A stretch of 64,000 nt of DNA, from positions 682,001 through 746,000 of the forward strand of contig CAWCEP010000005.1 in assembly GCA_963794615.1 (NCBI GenBank), written 5' to 3'. The notes beneath the pieces were generated by a model. The model worked only from the letters and a program-made list of their open reading frames with translations, did not search any database and was not told the origin of the DNA. This DNA is from Chersky-840 sp963794615. GTDB taxonomy: Bacteria > Actinomycetota > Acidimicrobiia > Acidimicrobiales > UBA8190. The position numbers and the translations under genes are program-made. Every line of letters begins with the position of its first letter. Position 1 is the stretch's first letter. This document shows positions 7,074 through 16,682 of the stretch, piece by piece.

Positions 7074-9651
7074 GTGGTGACGACGAAGCGCCGCCCGGTG
7101 GGCTCACGCCCCTCCTCCCGGTCGGCACCCGGCAAGCGCCGGAGCAAATCCAAAGGTCGTTCCCGCGTGCACGCGCCCTCCCAAGCGCCCGGCCGCCCGC
7201 CGCCGCCGTCGGGCCGCGACCCGAGCCCGGCGCCCGGCCTGGGTGCTCTCCGCCTTGTCGGTCCTCGAGGGTCACGTCGAGGACGCCTGGGGCATCGGGC
7301 TCGTCACGGTGGGGATCCTGGGCGCCCTCGCCCTGTACGGCAACGCTCTCGGGCCGGTGGGCCACGGGGTCCGGCACGGGTTCGGGGTGGTTCTCGGCGT
7401 GGGCCGCTTCCTGGTCCCACCCGCCTTCGCCGCCGCCGGGGTGATGCTCATCGCCGGGAGGCCACGCCACGAGCCGGCCCGCGCCGGGGTCGGGCTCGCA
7501 CTGACCCTGGCCTCGGTGGCCGGTCTCGCCGACCTCGCCGGCGGGGCGCCGCGCTGGTCTGCCTCGTCGACACGGCTGGCCGGGGCGGGAGGCCTCATCG
7601 GGTCCGCCTTCGGCAACCCGCTGCGGTCCGGGCTCGGGGACTCGGGGGCCACCGTCGTCCTGCTCGCCCTCGTGACCCTCGCCCTCGTGCTCTTCACGGG
7701 GGTGACCCTGCGCGTGGCGCTGGCCGGCGCGGCCCAACTCGGTCGGGTGCTGTGGGAGACGGCGGTCCCCCACGGAGACGCCGACGACCTCGACGCCCCT
7801 TCGTCGGACGCCGGACTCGACGACGGCATGGACGACGGTCTTGCCCTCGAGGCGCCCACCACCGGTCGCGGCCGACGGCGCCACGGGGACCCTCCCGCGC
7901 TCTTCGACCTCGACGAGATGCTCAGCGCCGATCCGCCCGCCGACGTCGGGGCCGCCGCCATCGAGTCGACCGATCCCGAACCGGTCATCGACACGGCGCT
8001 CGTCGAGGCCCGACCCGACGAGGCACCCATCGTCGCCGCGGTCGGCGCCCGGCCCGAAGCGGGGCTCTCGTTGGACGCCCGCGCTGCGACGGGGGACTGG
8101 CGTTTGCCCCCCATGAAGCTCCTGTCGCGGTCGAAGCTCCAGGAGCTCGACCGCTCGGAGATCAGCGCCGCCGGCCGGGCGCTGGTGAGCGCCCTGGCCG
8201 CCCACGGCGTGGAGACCCGCTTGCTGGGCCATACCGTCGGCCCCACCGTCACCCGGTTCGAACTCGAGCTCGGCCCCGGCGTCAAGGTGGCGAGGGTCAC
8301 GAGCCTGGCCAAGGACATCGCCTACGCCATGGCCTCGGCCGACGTTCGGATCCTGGCCCCCATCCCGGGCAAGTCGGCCATCGGGATCGAAGTCCCCAAC
8401 CGCATGCGCCAGCTGGTCACGTTGGGCGACGTGCTGGCATCGGACGAAGCGCGCCAGGCCACCCATCCCCTCGAGGTCGCCCTGGGACGCGACATCGCGG
8501 GGCGGCCGGTCATCGAGAACCTGGCCGACATGCCCCACATCCTGATCTCGGGGGCCACCGGGGCGGGCAAGTCGTCGTGCATCAACTCGTTGATCACCTC
8601 CATCATGATGCGCACCACGCCGGAGGAGCTCCGACTCATCCTCGTCGACCCCAAGCGGGTCGAGCTCGGCCAGTACAACGGGCTCCCGCACCTGCTCACC
8701 CAGGTCGTCGTGGATCCGAAGAAGGCGGCCAACGCGCTGTCGTGGGCCGTGACCGAGATGGAGCGCCGCTACGACGTCCTGGCCGAGGCGGGCATGCGCG
8801 ACATCACCGGGTACAACGCGGCGGTCGAGCGCGGTGAGCTCGACGACCTCGGGCCTCTCGCCTCCGACACCGAGGAGGCCGAGGAGACCGAGGCCGACGG
8901 CGAGCTCGATGACGACGTCGCCGAGCGCGTGGCCGCGCACCTGGCCGAGTCCCGTGCGGCGGTGACCCCCACGGTGCACCGGGAGCGTCTGCCTTTCATC
9001 CTCATCGTGGTGGACGAGCTCAACGACCTCATGATGGTGGCGGCGCGCGACGTGGAGGAGTCGGTGTGCCGGATCGCGCAGATGGCTCGTGCCGTCGGGA
9101 TCCACCTCGTCCTCGCCACCCAGCGCCCGTCGGTCGACGTGATCACGGGCGTGATCAAGGCGAATGTCCCGTCCCGCCTGGCCTTCTCGGTGTCGTCGCT
9201 CGCCGACAGCCGGGTCATCCTCGACCAGCCCGGTGCCGAGCGCCTCATCGGCAAGGGCGACATGCTCCTCCTCACGGCCTCGTCCTCGGTGGCGCGACGG
9301 ATCCAGGGCCCGTGGGTGTCCGAGACTGAGGTGCGCACCGTTGTCGCCCACTGGCAACGACAACGCAGCGCCGAATACGTGGTGGGCATCGCCGGGGACG
9401 AGAACTCGGCGCGCGGCGGTGACGGCCTCGATGACGACGACGAGCTGCTGTCTGCGGCCATGGAGCTCGTCGTTCGATCTCAGCTAGGGTCCACGTCGAT
9501 GTTGCAGCGAAAGCTCCGGGTGGGTTTCTCGAGGGCGGGACGTCTGATGGACCTTCTGGAACGCCGGGGGGTGGTGGGGCCGTCGGAGGGATCCAAGGCC
9601 CGTGCGGTGCTCATGGCGCCCGAAGAGCTCGAGCAGCTAGCCGACCGGTAG
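7074..9651 (+). CDS. ftsK: FtsK/SpoIIIE DNA translocase (frameshift in N-terminal region)
   Basis: FtsK pumps chromosomal DNA through the closing septum. The frame that carries the recognisable protein opens fully only at GTG 7243. A basic N-terminus (TTKRRPVGSR...) starts at GTG 7074 in another frame, so one extra base is likely between about 7140 and 7200. Then come membrane segments (about 7300-7480 and 7670-7740), an acidic linker, and the motor domain with Walker A GATGAGKSS (about residue 437 from 7243) and Walker B VVVDELNDLMMV (about residue 590). A winged-helix gamma domain closes the protein. An acidic insert rich in E and D (about 8830-8960) sits between the Walker motifs. Confidence 0.92.
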
Positions 9652-9719
9652 ACCGCATGGTCCGACATCGAGGCCGGCACAGCCGCGGGGCGCGTGGGGA
9701 CGCCGCCGAGGGCGACGTC

Positions 9720-11210
9720 ATGAGCATCACCCTCCCCACCGATGTGCCGACCATCACCGGCGACGGCGCGGGGCTCAACGTTCCCGAGCTCGGTCTCAAC
9801 GGCATGACCGCGGCCCCCGAGAGCCAGGGCGGCGGCACCCTGGCGGCGGTCCTCGACGTCGCGTCGGAATCGGTGTCGGTGTCGGTGTCGGCGCCGGACA
9901 CGGCGTTGCCCCCGGTGTCACGCGAGGTCCCTGTGATCCTGTCGCCGCCCGTGTCGCTGTCGCGGCCCCCGGCCACGCCGATGGTGGCCGAGCCCGACGG
10001 GGGACATCGCCATCGACGCTGGCCCTGGGTGGCCCTGGTGCTGGTCGTCGCGGTGGTCGTGGGCACCGGGGTGCAACTCGGCCGTCCCGTCCCGGCCGTC
10101 GCGGTGGCGCGCACCCTCCCCGTCATGACACCGGTCACCGGCGCCACACCGGTGCTGCCGTGGCCGGCGGCGGGGGAAGCGGCGGTGGCAGTCCCGCAGC
10201 TCGGCGTCACCCTCCAGTCCGGGCCCGAGGCGGCGGTGCCCATCGCCAGCCTCACCAAGATCATGACGGGCTACCTGACCCTGCGGGACCACCCGCTGGC
10301 CCCGACGGCACAGGGCCCCATGCTGGTGATGACGTCCGCCGACCAGGTTGAAGCGTTCGAAGACGAAGAGCAGGGCGCCACCAACGTCCCGGTGCAGCCA
10401 GGGGAGGAGTTGAGCGAGCGGCAATTGCTCGACGGCCTGCTCGTGCACTCGGCCAACGACTTCGCCGACATCCTGGCGCGGTGGGATGCGGGGACGGTAC
10501 CCGCCTTCGTGGCCAAGATGAACGCCGCCGCCGCCGCCCTGGGCATGGCCCACACCCACTATGCCGACGCCAGTGGTCTCGATCCCGGGACGGCGGGCAC
10601 GGCCGGCGACGAGTTGCTCGTCACCCAGGCGGCCATGGCGATTCCCACCTTCGCGGCCGTGGTGTCGCAGCCCACCGTGACGCTCCCGATCGTGGGCGAG
10701 CTCAGCAACTACGTGTCGTTGGTCGGCACCCACGGGATCGTGGGCGTGAAGTCCGGGTTCACCCAGGCGGCCATGGGATGCCTCGTCCTGGCCGGGGAGC
10801 GGACGGTGGCCGGGCACCGCGTGCTCGTGCTGGCCGCGGTGACCGGCCAACCGGGCCTGAATCCCCTCGACGTCGCCAGCGGGGTGGACGAGCACCTGCT
10901 CGACGCGGTGGCCTCGGGACTGCGTGAGGTGCCCGTCACCGCCTCGGGCACCGACGTCGCCCACGTCACCCGCGCCTGGTCCCCGAAGGTCGTCCCGGTG
11001 GTGGCTTCCCGAGCCATCACGCTGCTGGCGTGGCCCGGTCAGCAGCCCCGCCTGGCGCTCGCTCTGAGCCCGGTGCACTCGGGTGCGAAGCAAGGAGCCC
11101 GGGTGGGCTCGTTGGCAGCGTCGATCGGCGAGGAACGGATGGTCGTGCCCGTGCGTGTGGCCGACAGCCTGACCGGCCCGTCGATGACCTGGCGCCTCAA
11201 GCGATCCTGA
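9720..11210 (+). CDS. D-alanyl-D-alanine carboxypeptidase (PBP5/DacA-like, S11 peptidase)
   Basis: A penicillin-binding carboxypeptidase that trims the terminal D-alanine of peptidoglycan stems outside the membrane. The motifs are present in order: SLTK in ASLTKIMTGY, SAN in HSANDFAD, and KSG in GVKSGFTQ in place of the usual KTG. A basic cytoplasmic tail of about 100 residues precedes one membrane anchor (WPWVALVLVVAVVVGTG). The tail includes a short SVSVSVS repeat. ATG 9720 is preferred because GAGGG lies 7 bases upstream. ATG 9657, just after ftsK, is the alternative. The C-terminal ~100 residues follow the catalytic domain. Confidence 0.88.
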   Translation: MSITLPTDVPTITGDGAGLNVPELGLNGMTAAPESQGGGTLAAVLDVASESVSVSVSAPDTALPPVSREVPVILSPPVSLSRPPATPMVAEPDGGHRHRRWPWVALVLVVAVVVGTGVQLGRPVPAVAVARTLPVMTPVTGATPVLPWPAAGEAAVAVPQLGVTLQSGPEAAVPIASLTKIMTGYLTLRDHPLAPTAQGPMLVMTSADQVEAFEDEEQGATNVPVQPGEELSERQLLDGLLVHSANDFADILARWDAGTVPAFVAKMNAAAAALGMAHTHYADASGLDPGTAGTAGDELLVTQAAMAIPTFAAVVSQPTVTLPIVGELSNYVSLVGTHGIVGVKSGFTQAAMGCLVLAGERTVAGHRVLVLAAVTGQPGLNPLDVASGVDEHLLDAVASGLREVPVTASGTDVAHVTRAWSPKVVPVVASRAITLLAWPGQQPRLALALSPVHSGAKQGARVGSLAASIGEERMVVPVRVADSLTGPSMTWRLKRS

Positions 11211-11242
11211 GCGGAGCCGCCGGCCCGACGCGGGGACGGCAC

Positions 11243-11248
11243 TACCCT
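11243..11248 (+). promoter_or_regulatory. -10 element (TACCCT) of thrB
   Basis: TACCCT with 8 bases to ATG 11257. This suits a leaderless or near-leaderless transcript. Confidence 0.5.
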
Positions 11249-11256
11249 GGACCTCC

Positions 11257-12114
11257 ATGCGCGCCCGAGCCCCTGCTTCGGCGGCCAACCTCGGCCCCGG
11301 CTTCGACGTCCTGGCGGTGGCGCTCGACCTCTACGTCGAAGTCGACGTCGAGCCCGCCTCGCGCCTCGTGGTCCGATCCGAGGGCGAGGGCGCCGATCTC
11401 GAAGAGGACGACATGCACCTCGCCGCCCGGGTCGCCATCGACGTCGTGGGTCACGACCGTCTCGCCGTCACGGTTCGATCAGCCATCCCGGTGGCGCGGG
11501 GGCTCGGCTCCTCGGCCGCGCTGGCGGTGGCGGCGGCCGCGGCGGCGGGGTCGAAAGACCCCTTGGGGGTGGCCGCCCGCATCGACGGGCACCCCGAGAA
11601 CGCGGCGGCCTCGGTGGTGGGTGGCCTGGTGGCGGCCACGCTGGTACGGGGGGCGGTGCGGGCGGTCCGCATGCCTCTCGACGGTGGCCTCGTCCTCGTG
11701 GCCTTGGTGCCAGAGCGGCCCCTGCTCACCACCAAGGCACGCCAGGCCCTGCCGCTGGAGGTGAGCCGGACCGACGCCACGTTCAACCTGGGTCGCCTGG
11801 CGTTGCTCCTCGCCGGTCTGGCCGACCGTTCCCTGTTGATCCGGGAAGCCACCGAGGACCGGCTCCATCAGGACTACCGCAGTCCGCTCTTCCCCGAGGC
11901 CCCACAGCTGCTGGCCCGTCTGGTGGCGGCGGGGGCCTTGGCGTCGTGCTGGTCCGGGGCGGGCCCCACGTTGCTCGGGATCTGCGACGGCGAGCACGGC
12001 GAGCGCGTGCGGGCCGGTGCCGAGGAGGCCATGGAAAGCATCGGGGTCCCCGGGCGGGCCCTGCTGCTGCGGCCCGACCTCGAGGGGCTCATCGTCGAGG
12101 GCGTCCGTCTGTGA
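11257..12114 (+). CDS. thrB: homoserine kinase
   Basis: ThrB phosphorylates homoserine on the threonine branch of aspartate metabolism. This 285 aa GHMP-family kinase shows the N-terminal APASAANLGPGFDVLAVAL block, the ATP loop PVARGLGSSAALAV near residue 77, and the C-terminal GHMP motif SWSGAGPTLLGIC. Its stop overlaps the miaB GTG (GTGA). It is the only threonine gene here. Its presence among dap genes groups aspartate-family amino acid synthesis. Confidence 0.93.
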   Translation: MRARAPASAANLGPGFDVLAVALDLYVEVDVEPASRLVVRSEGEGADLEEDDMHLAARVAIDVVGHDRLAVTVRSAIPVARGLGSSAALAVAAAAAAGSKDPLGVAARIDGHPENAAASVVGGLVAATLVRGAVRAVRMPLDGGLVLVALVPERPLLTTKARQALPLEVSRTDATFNLGRLALLLAGLADRSLLIREATEDRLHQDYRSPLFPEAPQLLARLVAAGALASCWSGAGPTLLGICDGEHGERVRAGAEEAMESIGVPGRALLLRPDLEGLIVEGVRL

Positions 12115-13502
12115 CGCGCACCTTCCACATCCGCACGTACGGCTGCCAGATGAACGAGCACGACTCGGAGCGCCTGGCCGGGCTCCTCATCGGAGACGGG
12201 CTCGAGCCCACCGACGACATCGAGCACGCCGATCTGGTGGTCTTCAACACGTGCTGCATCCGCGAGAACGCCGACCACAAGTTCTACGGCCATCTGGGCC
12301 AGTTCAAGGCGTTGCGGGCGAGCCGCCCCGCCATGCAGATCGCGGTGGGGGGCTGCCTCGCCCAGAAGGACGGCGACGCGGTTCGCTCCCGCGCCGGCCA
12401 CGTCGACGTGGTCTTCGGGACCCACAACCTGACCCGGGCCCCGGCCCTGCTTCGTCAGGCCGCCGCCACCGGTCCCGTCGTCGAGATCCTCGACGCACCC
12501 GCGCCCCAAGGAGCGTCGGATCTCCCCGTGGCTCTGTCGGCGGCGCGTGAGCTTCCGTACACGGCCTGGGTGACCATCCAGATGGGTTGCGACAACTCGT
12601 GTGCCTTCTGCATCGTGCCCCAGGTGCGCGGGCCCGAGGTGAGCAGGCCCGTCGACGACATCGTGGCCGAGGTGAGGAGCCTGAGCGCGCGTGGTGTCAC
12701 CGAGGTGACGCTGCTCGGGCAGAACGTGAATTCGTACGGACGCGACCTGACCCGGCGCCGGCCGTTGTTCGCGCCCCTGTTGCGCGCCGTGGGGGCGGTC
12801 GAAGGGGTGCGGCGCGTCCGCTTCACGAGCCCCCACCCGAAAGACCTCCGCCCTGAGACCATCGCGGCGATGGCCGAGACGCCGGCGGTATGCGAGCACC
12901 TCCACCTGCCCCTGCAGTCGGGGAGCAACCGGGTGCTCAGCGCCATGCGCCGCGGCTACCGCGCCGATCGGTACCTGGCCCGGCTGGCCGCGGCCCGGGC
13001 CGCCGTCACCGACCTGGCGGTGACCACCGACATCATCGTCGGCTTCCCGGGCGAGACCGAGGACGACTTCGAACGCACCCTCGAAGTGGCCGCCGAGGCC
13101 GAGTACGACAGCGCATACACCTTTATCTTCTCGCCCCGACCCGGGACCAGGGCGGCGTCGATGACGACGTCCTTCGTGCCCGACGAGGTGGTGGCCGACC
13201 GCTTCGAGCGACTGCGGGTGGTGGTGGAACGCTCGGCGCTCGCCAAGCACCGGGCCCGCGTCGGTCGCGTCGAGGAGGTCATCGTGGAAGGACCGAGCGC
13301 ACGAGACCCCGGGGTGGTCACCGGTCGGACGCGCCAGAACAAGCTCGTGCACTTCGCGCCACCTCCGACGGGGATCCCTACCGCCGGCACTTACGCCGAG
13401 GTCACGGTGACCGACGCCGCCCCCCACCACCTGCGCGGCGAGTTGCAGCGCCTCACCGCGGCCCCCCGACAGCGCATCCCGATCGCCGTCTCGGTGCGCT
13501 AA
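12111..13502 (+). CDS. miaB: tRNA-2-methylthio-N6-dimethylallyladenosine synthase (radical SAM)
   Basis: MiaB adds a methylthio group to i6A37 of tRNAs after MiaA has acted. The N-terminal UPF0004 domain begins RTYGCQMNEHDSE, with further cysteines in FNTCCIRE and VGGCLAQ that bind the auxiliary cluster. The radical SAM motif is CDNSCAFC. HLPLQSGSN and the C-terminal TRAM domain complete the 463 aa protein. GTG 12111 overlaps the thrB stop, and miaA follows after five bases, so the two modification genes are probably co-transcribed. Confidence 0.95.
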   Translation: MTRTFHIRTYGCQMNEHDSERLAGLLIGDGLEPTDDIEHADLVVFNTCCIRENADHKFYGHLGQFKALRASRPAMQIAVGGCLAQKDGDAVRSRAGHVDVVFGTHNLTRAPALLRQAAATGPVVEILDAPAPQGASDLPVALSAARELPYTAWVTIQMGCDNSCAFCIVPQVRGPEVSRPVDDIVAEVRSLSARGVTEVTLLGQNVNSYGRDLTRRRPLFAPLLRAVGAVEGVRRVRFTSPHPKDLRPETIAAMAETPAVCEHLHLPLQSGSNRVLSAMRRGYRADRYLARLAAARAAVTDLAVTTDIIVGFPGETEDDFERTLEVAAEAEYDSAYTFIFSPRPGTRAASMTTSFVPDEVVADRFERLRVVVERSALAKHRARVGRVEEVIVEGPSARDPGVVTGRTRQNKLVHFAPPPTGIPTAGTYAEVTVTDAAPHHLRGELQRLTAAPRQRIPIAVSVR

Positions 13503-13507
13503 GGCCG

Positions 13508-14494
13508 GTGGCTACGGTCGAAGCCCACACCGTCACGGGCCACGTCGCGCTGGTGGGACCCACGGCGTCGGGGAAGTCAGCGCTGGCCTTGGAGCTGGCG
13601 CGGCGGCGACCGAGCGCCGAGTTGGTGTCGGTCGACTCGATGTGCGTGTACCGGGGCATGGACATCGGGACGGCCAAGCCGAGCGAGGCCGAGCGGGCGG
13701 CCGTGCCGTATCACCTCGTCGACCTCGTCGATCCCGACGAGGAATTCACCTTGAGCCGGTTCCAGGCCTTGGCGCGCGACGCACTGGCGGCGATCGAGGG
13801 GCGGGGGCGGCGCGCCCTGCTCGTGGGTGGGACCGGGCTCTACCTTCGGGCGGTGGTCGACCAGCTGTCGGTCCCGGGACGATTCCCCGACGTCGTGGCC
13901 GCCCTCGAGCGCGAGGCCGACACCCCGGGGGGCACGGCGCTCCTGCACGCCAAGTTGACGGCGCTCGACCCCACCGCGGCGGCTCGCATGGAGCCGACCA
14001 ACCGTCGTCGCGTCGTGCGCGCCCTCGAGGTGACGATAGGTGCGGGACGGCCTTTCTCGTCATTCGGTCCCGGGCTCGACGCCTATCCGCCCACACCATT
14101 CAGGCTGGTGGGCATCCCATTCGACCCCGCCGTCCACGATGCGCGCATCGACCAGCGCTTCCGGGATCTGCTCGAGTCGGGGTTCGTCGAGGAGGTGCGC
14201 ACCCTGGCCCGGAGGCCGGGAGGGCTGTCGCGCACCGCCCGCCAGGCCCTCGGGTACCGGGAGCTGCTGGCGCACGTGGAGGAAGGGACTCCCCTCGACC
14301 AGAGTGTGGACGAGGCCACGCGCCGCACCCGGGCATTCGCCCGCCGGCAGTGGGCGTGGTTCCGGCGTGACCCCCGCATCGTGTGGCTCGACCCCGACGG
14401 CGATCTCCTGGCGCAGCTCCTCGCGGTGTGGGACTCGACCGGGACGATGCCGCCGAAGACCGGCGTCGGGGCGGGCGGGGAGGTGCGAGACTGA
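13508..14494 (+). CDS. miaA: tRNA dimethylallyltransferase
   Basis: MiaA transfers dimethylallyl to A37 of tRNAs reading UNN codons. The P-loop GPTASGKS is at residues 18-25, and VSVDSMCVYRGMDIGTAKPS and VGGTGLYLRAVV follow as expected. The C-terminal LGYRELL and the RRTRAFARRQ / WFRRDPRI segments are typical. Length is 328 aa. GTG 13508 is the only sensible start, five bases after miaB. Confidence 0.95.
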   Translation: MATVEAHTVTGHVALVGPTASGKSALALELARRRPSAELVSVDSMCVYRGMDIGTAKPSEAERAAVPYHLVDLVDPDEEFTLSRFQALARDALAAIEGRGRRALLVGGTGLYLRAVVDQLSVPGRFPDVVAALEREADTPGGTALLHAKLTALDPTAAARMEPTNRRRVVRALEVTIGAGRPFSSFGPGLDAYPPTPFRLVGIPFDPAVHDARIDQRFRDLLESGFVEEVRTLARRPGGLSRTARQALGYRELLAHVEEGTPLDQSVDEATRRTRAFARRQWAWFRRDPRIVWLDPDGDLLAQLLAVWDSTGTMPPKTGVGAGGEVRD

Positions 14495-14499
14495 CCGCG

Positions 14500-15423
14500 A
14501 TGGACGCCCGGGCCACGCTGCGCCTGACCAAGCACCATGGAGCGGGCAACGATTTCCTCGTGATGCTCGATCCCGACGACCGCCGTCCCCTGTCGGCGCC
14601 CGAGGTCCGCGCCCTGTGTGACCGGCACCGGGGCATCGGGGCCGACGGTGTGCTGCGGGCCACCTCGGGCCCCGGGCCCGCGGCGCTGGTGATGGACCTG
14701 CGCAACGCGGACGGGGGTGTCGCCGAGATGAGCGGCAACGGGATCCGGTGCCTCGTCCAAGCGGCGGTGGACGGCGGGATGGTGCGGCCCGGGTCGGTGC
14801 TCGTCCAGACCCTGGGCGGGTCGCGCTCGGTGGAGTACCGGGCCGGGCCCGGCGCCGGGCAGGGCTACGGGCGCGTTGCCATGGGCCACGCCGTGCTCGG
14901 CTCCGACGTCGGTGCCGACGAGCTCGGCGACGCCCGGTGGGGGCAACACGTGGACATGGGGAATCCCCACGTGGTGCTGTTCGGCTCCCGGGGTTCGGAC
15001 GAGACCGTGCGCAGCGTGGGTCCGCACTGGGAACGATCGGTCGTCGGCGGGGCCAACGTGGAGTTCGTGTGGCCCGGGCCGGGGGCGGGGGAGCTCTCGA
15101 TGCGGGTGTGGGAGCGCGGCGTGGGGGAGACCCTGGCGTGCGGGACGGGGGCATGTGCGGCGGCGGCGGCGGCCCATGCCCACGGCGAGGCGGCCACCCG
15201 CGTCCGGGTGCACAGTCCGGGCGGTCCTCTCGACGTCGAGCTCGACGCCGCCGGGGTGTTCCTGGCCGGCCCCACCCAGAAGGTCGGCGATGTCACGGTC
15301 GACGAAGCAGTGCTGGCCGCCCTGGCGGACATGATCGACGCCACCGGGCCCGTCGGCGTGCCCCCGACCGGCTCCGGGGCCACGCCCGGTGCCGTTGCCA
15401 CCGAGGTGGCGACTCGACAGTGA
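14500..15423 (+). CDS. dapF: diaminopimelate epimerase
   Basis: DapF converts LL-DAP to meso-DAP, needed for lysine and for peptidoglycan. The two catalytic cysteines are visible in SGNGIRCLV and ACGTGACA, and the N-terminal KHHGAGNDFLV is typical. Length is 307 aa, with a short low-complexity tail of about 25 residues after the domain. ATG 14500 follows the miaA stop by five bases. The stop overlaps the hflX GTG. Gene order miaA-dapF-hflX matches mycobacteria. Confidence 0.95.
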   Translation: MDARATLRLTKHHGAGNDFLVMLDPDDRRPLSAPEVRALCDRHRGIGADGVLRATSGPGPAALVMDLRNADGGVAEMSGNGIRCLVQAAVDGGMVRPGSVLVQTLGGSRSVEYRAGPGAGQGYGRVAMGHAVLGSDVGADELGDARWGQHVDMGNPHVVLFGSRGSDETVRSVGPHWERSVVGGANVEFVWPGPGAGELSMRVWERGVGETLACGTGACAAAAAAHAHGEAATRVRVHSPGGPLDVELDAAGVFLAGPTQKVGDVTVDEAVLAALADMIDATGPVGVPPTGSGATPGAVATEVATRQ

Positions 15424-16682
15424 CGCTGATCGAGCGCAGCTTCCGCGAGCGGATCGTGCTCGTGGGTGTGGTGTTCCCGTGGACCTCTCCCGACTCGGTC
15501 GACGCCGATCTCGACGAGCTGGCCCTCCTCGTCGACACGGCCGGGGCGACCGTGGTGGACCGCGTGGTGCAGCGCCGGGACCGGCCCGACCCCGCCACCT
15601 TCATAGGACGGGGCAAGGCGCAAGAGCTCCACGAGCTCTCGCTGGCCCTCGACACCGACACCATCGTCTTCGACGACGAGTTGTCGCCGGCCCAGCAGCG
15701 CAACCTGGAGAAGATCCTCGGTCGTACCGCCATCGACCGGACGGCGGTGATCCTCGACATCTTCGCCCAGAACGCCCGCTCCCAGGAAGGGAAAGCCCAG
15801 GTGGAGCTGGCCCTGCTGCGGTACCGGCTGCCCCGGCTGCGCGGCAAGGGCCTCGGCCTGTCCCAGCAGGCGGGTGGCATCGGCACCCGGGGGCCGGGAG
15901 AGACCCAGCTGGAGGTGGACCGCCGGCGCCTGCTGCGCCGCATGACACGACTCGAGGCCGACCTGAAACAGGTCTCGGCCACGCGTCGCACCCAGAGCCG
16001 TTCTCGGCTCCGTTCGCGCCAGCGCGTCGTCAGCCTCGTGGGCTACACCAACGCCGGCAAGTCGACCCTGCTCAACCGGCTGACCGACGCGGGCGTGCTC
16101 GTCGAGGACCGTCTGTTCTCGACGCTCGACTCCCGGACGCGACGCCTGGCCCTTCCCGGCGGGGAGACGGTCCTGCTGTCGGACACGGTCGGTTTCGTGC
16201 GCAAGCTCCCCCACCAGTTGGTCGAGGCCTTCCGCTCCACCCTCGAAGTCGTGAAGGACGCCGACCTGCTTGTCCACGTCGTCGATGCATCGGCGCCCGA
16301 GCCCGAGGTGCAGATCGACGCGGTGCGATCGGTGCTCGACGAGATCGACGCCGCCGGCGTGCCCGAACTCCTCGTGTTCAACAAGGCCGACCGCGCCCCG
16401 CAGAGCGCGAGGCGCATGGCCAACGCCTACCCCGACGCCGTGGTGATCTCTGCCCTCACCGGTGACGGGATCGAGCAATTGCTGCGGACACTGGGTGAAC
16501 GTCTGCGTGTCGCCGACCGGGTGGTCGAGCTCGTGGTGCCCTTCGAACGCGGCGACGTCCTGGCCGCTGTCCACCGCGAGGGCGAGGTCGTCGACGAGGC
16601 CCACAGCGAAGGCGCCACCGTGGTCCACGTGGTGCTCGACGACGCCGGACGCGCCCGGTTCCGGGAATTCGCGACGTCGTGA
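15420..16682 (+). CDS. hflX: ribosome-associated GTPase HflX
   Basis: HflX binds the 50S subunit and splits stalled or stressed ribosomes. The N-terminal nucleotide-binding domain contains FIGRGKAQEL and DDELSPAQQRNLE. The glycine-rich GGIGTRGPGETQLE linker is present. The G domain has G1 GYTNAGKST, G3 DTVGF and G4 NKAD. Length is 420 aa. GTG 15420 overlaps the dapF stop (GTGA), and the stop overlaps the next gene, which suggests tight coupling in this run. Confidence 0.95.
   Translation: MTLIERSFRERIVLVGVVFPWTSPDSVDADLDELALLVDTAGATVVDRVVQRRDRPDPATFIGRGKAQELHELSLALDTDTIVFDDELSPAQQRNLEKILGRTAIDRTAVILDIFAQNARSQEGKAQVELALLRYRLPRLRGKGLGLSQQAGGIGTRGPGETQLEVDRRRLLRRMTRLEADLKQVSATRRTQSRSRLRSRQRVVSLVGYTNAGKSTLLNRLTDAGVLVEDRLFSTLDSRTRRLALPGGETVLLSDTVGFVRKLPHQLVEAFRSTLEVVKDADLLVHVVDASAPEPEVQIDAVRSVLDEIDAAGVPELLVFNKADRAPQSARRMANAYPDAVVISALTGDGIEQLLRTLGERLRVADRVVELVVPFERGDVLAAVHREGEVVDEAHSEGATVVHVVLDDAGRARFREFATS

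Noticed and set aside
7057..9363. 768-codon minus-strand frame opposite ftsK
   Set aside because: A GC-rich shadow of ftsK. Its composition (H, G, R, D) and lack of any motif mark it as non-coding. The same applies to long antisense frames at 5065-6897, 11874-13430, 14865-16814, 36222-37739, 48263-50338 and 57536-60448.
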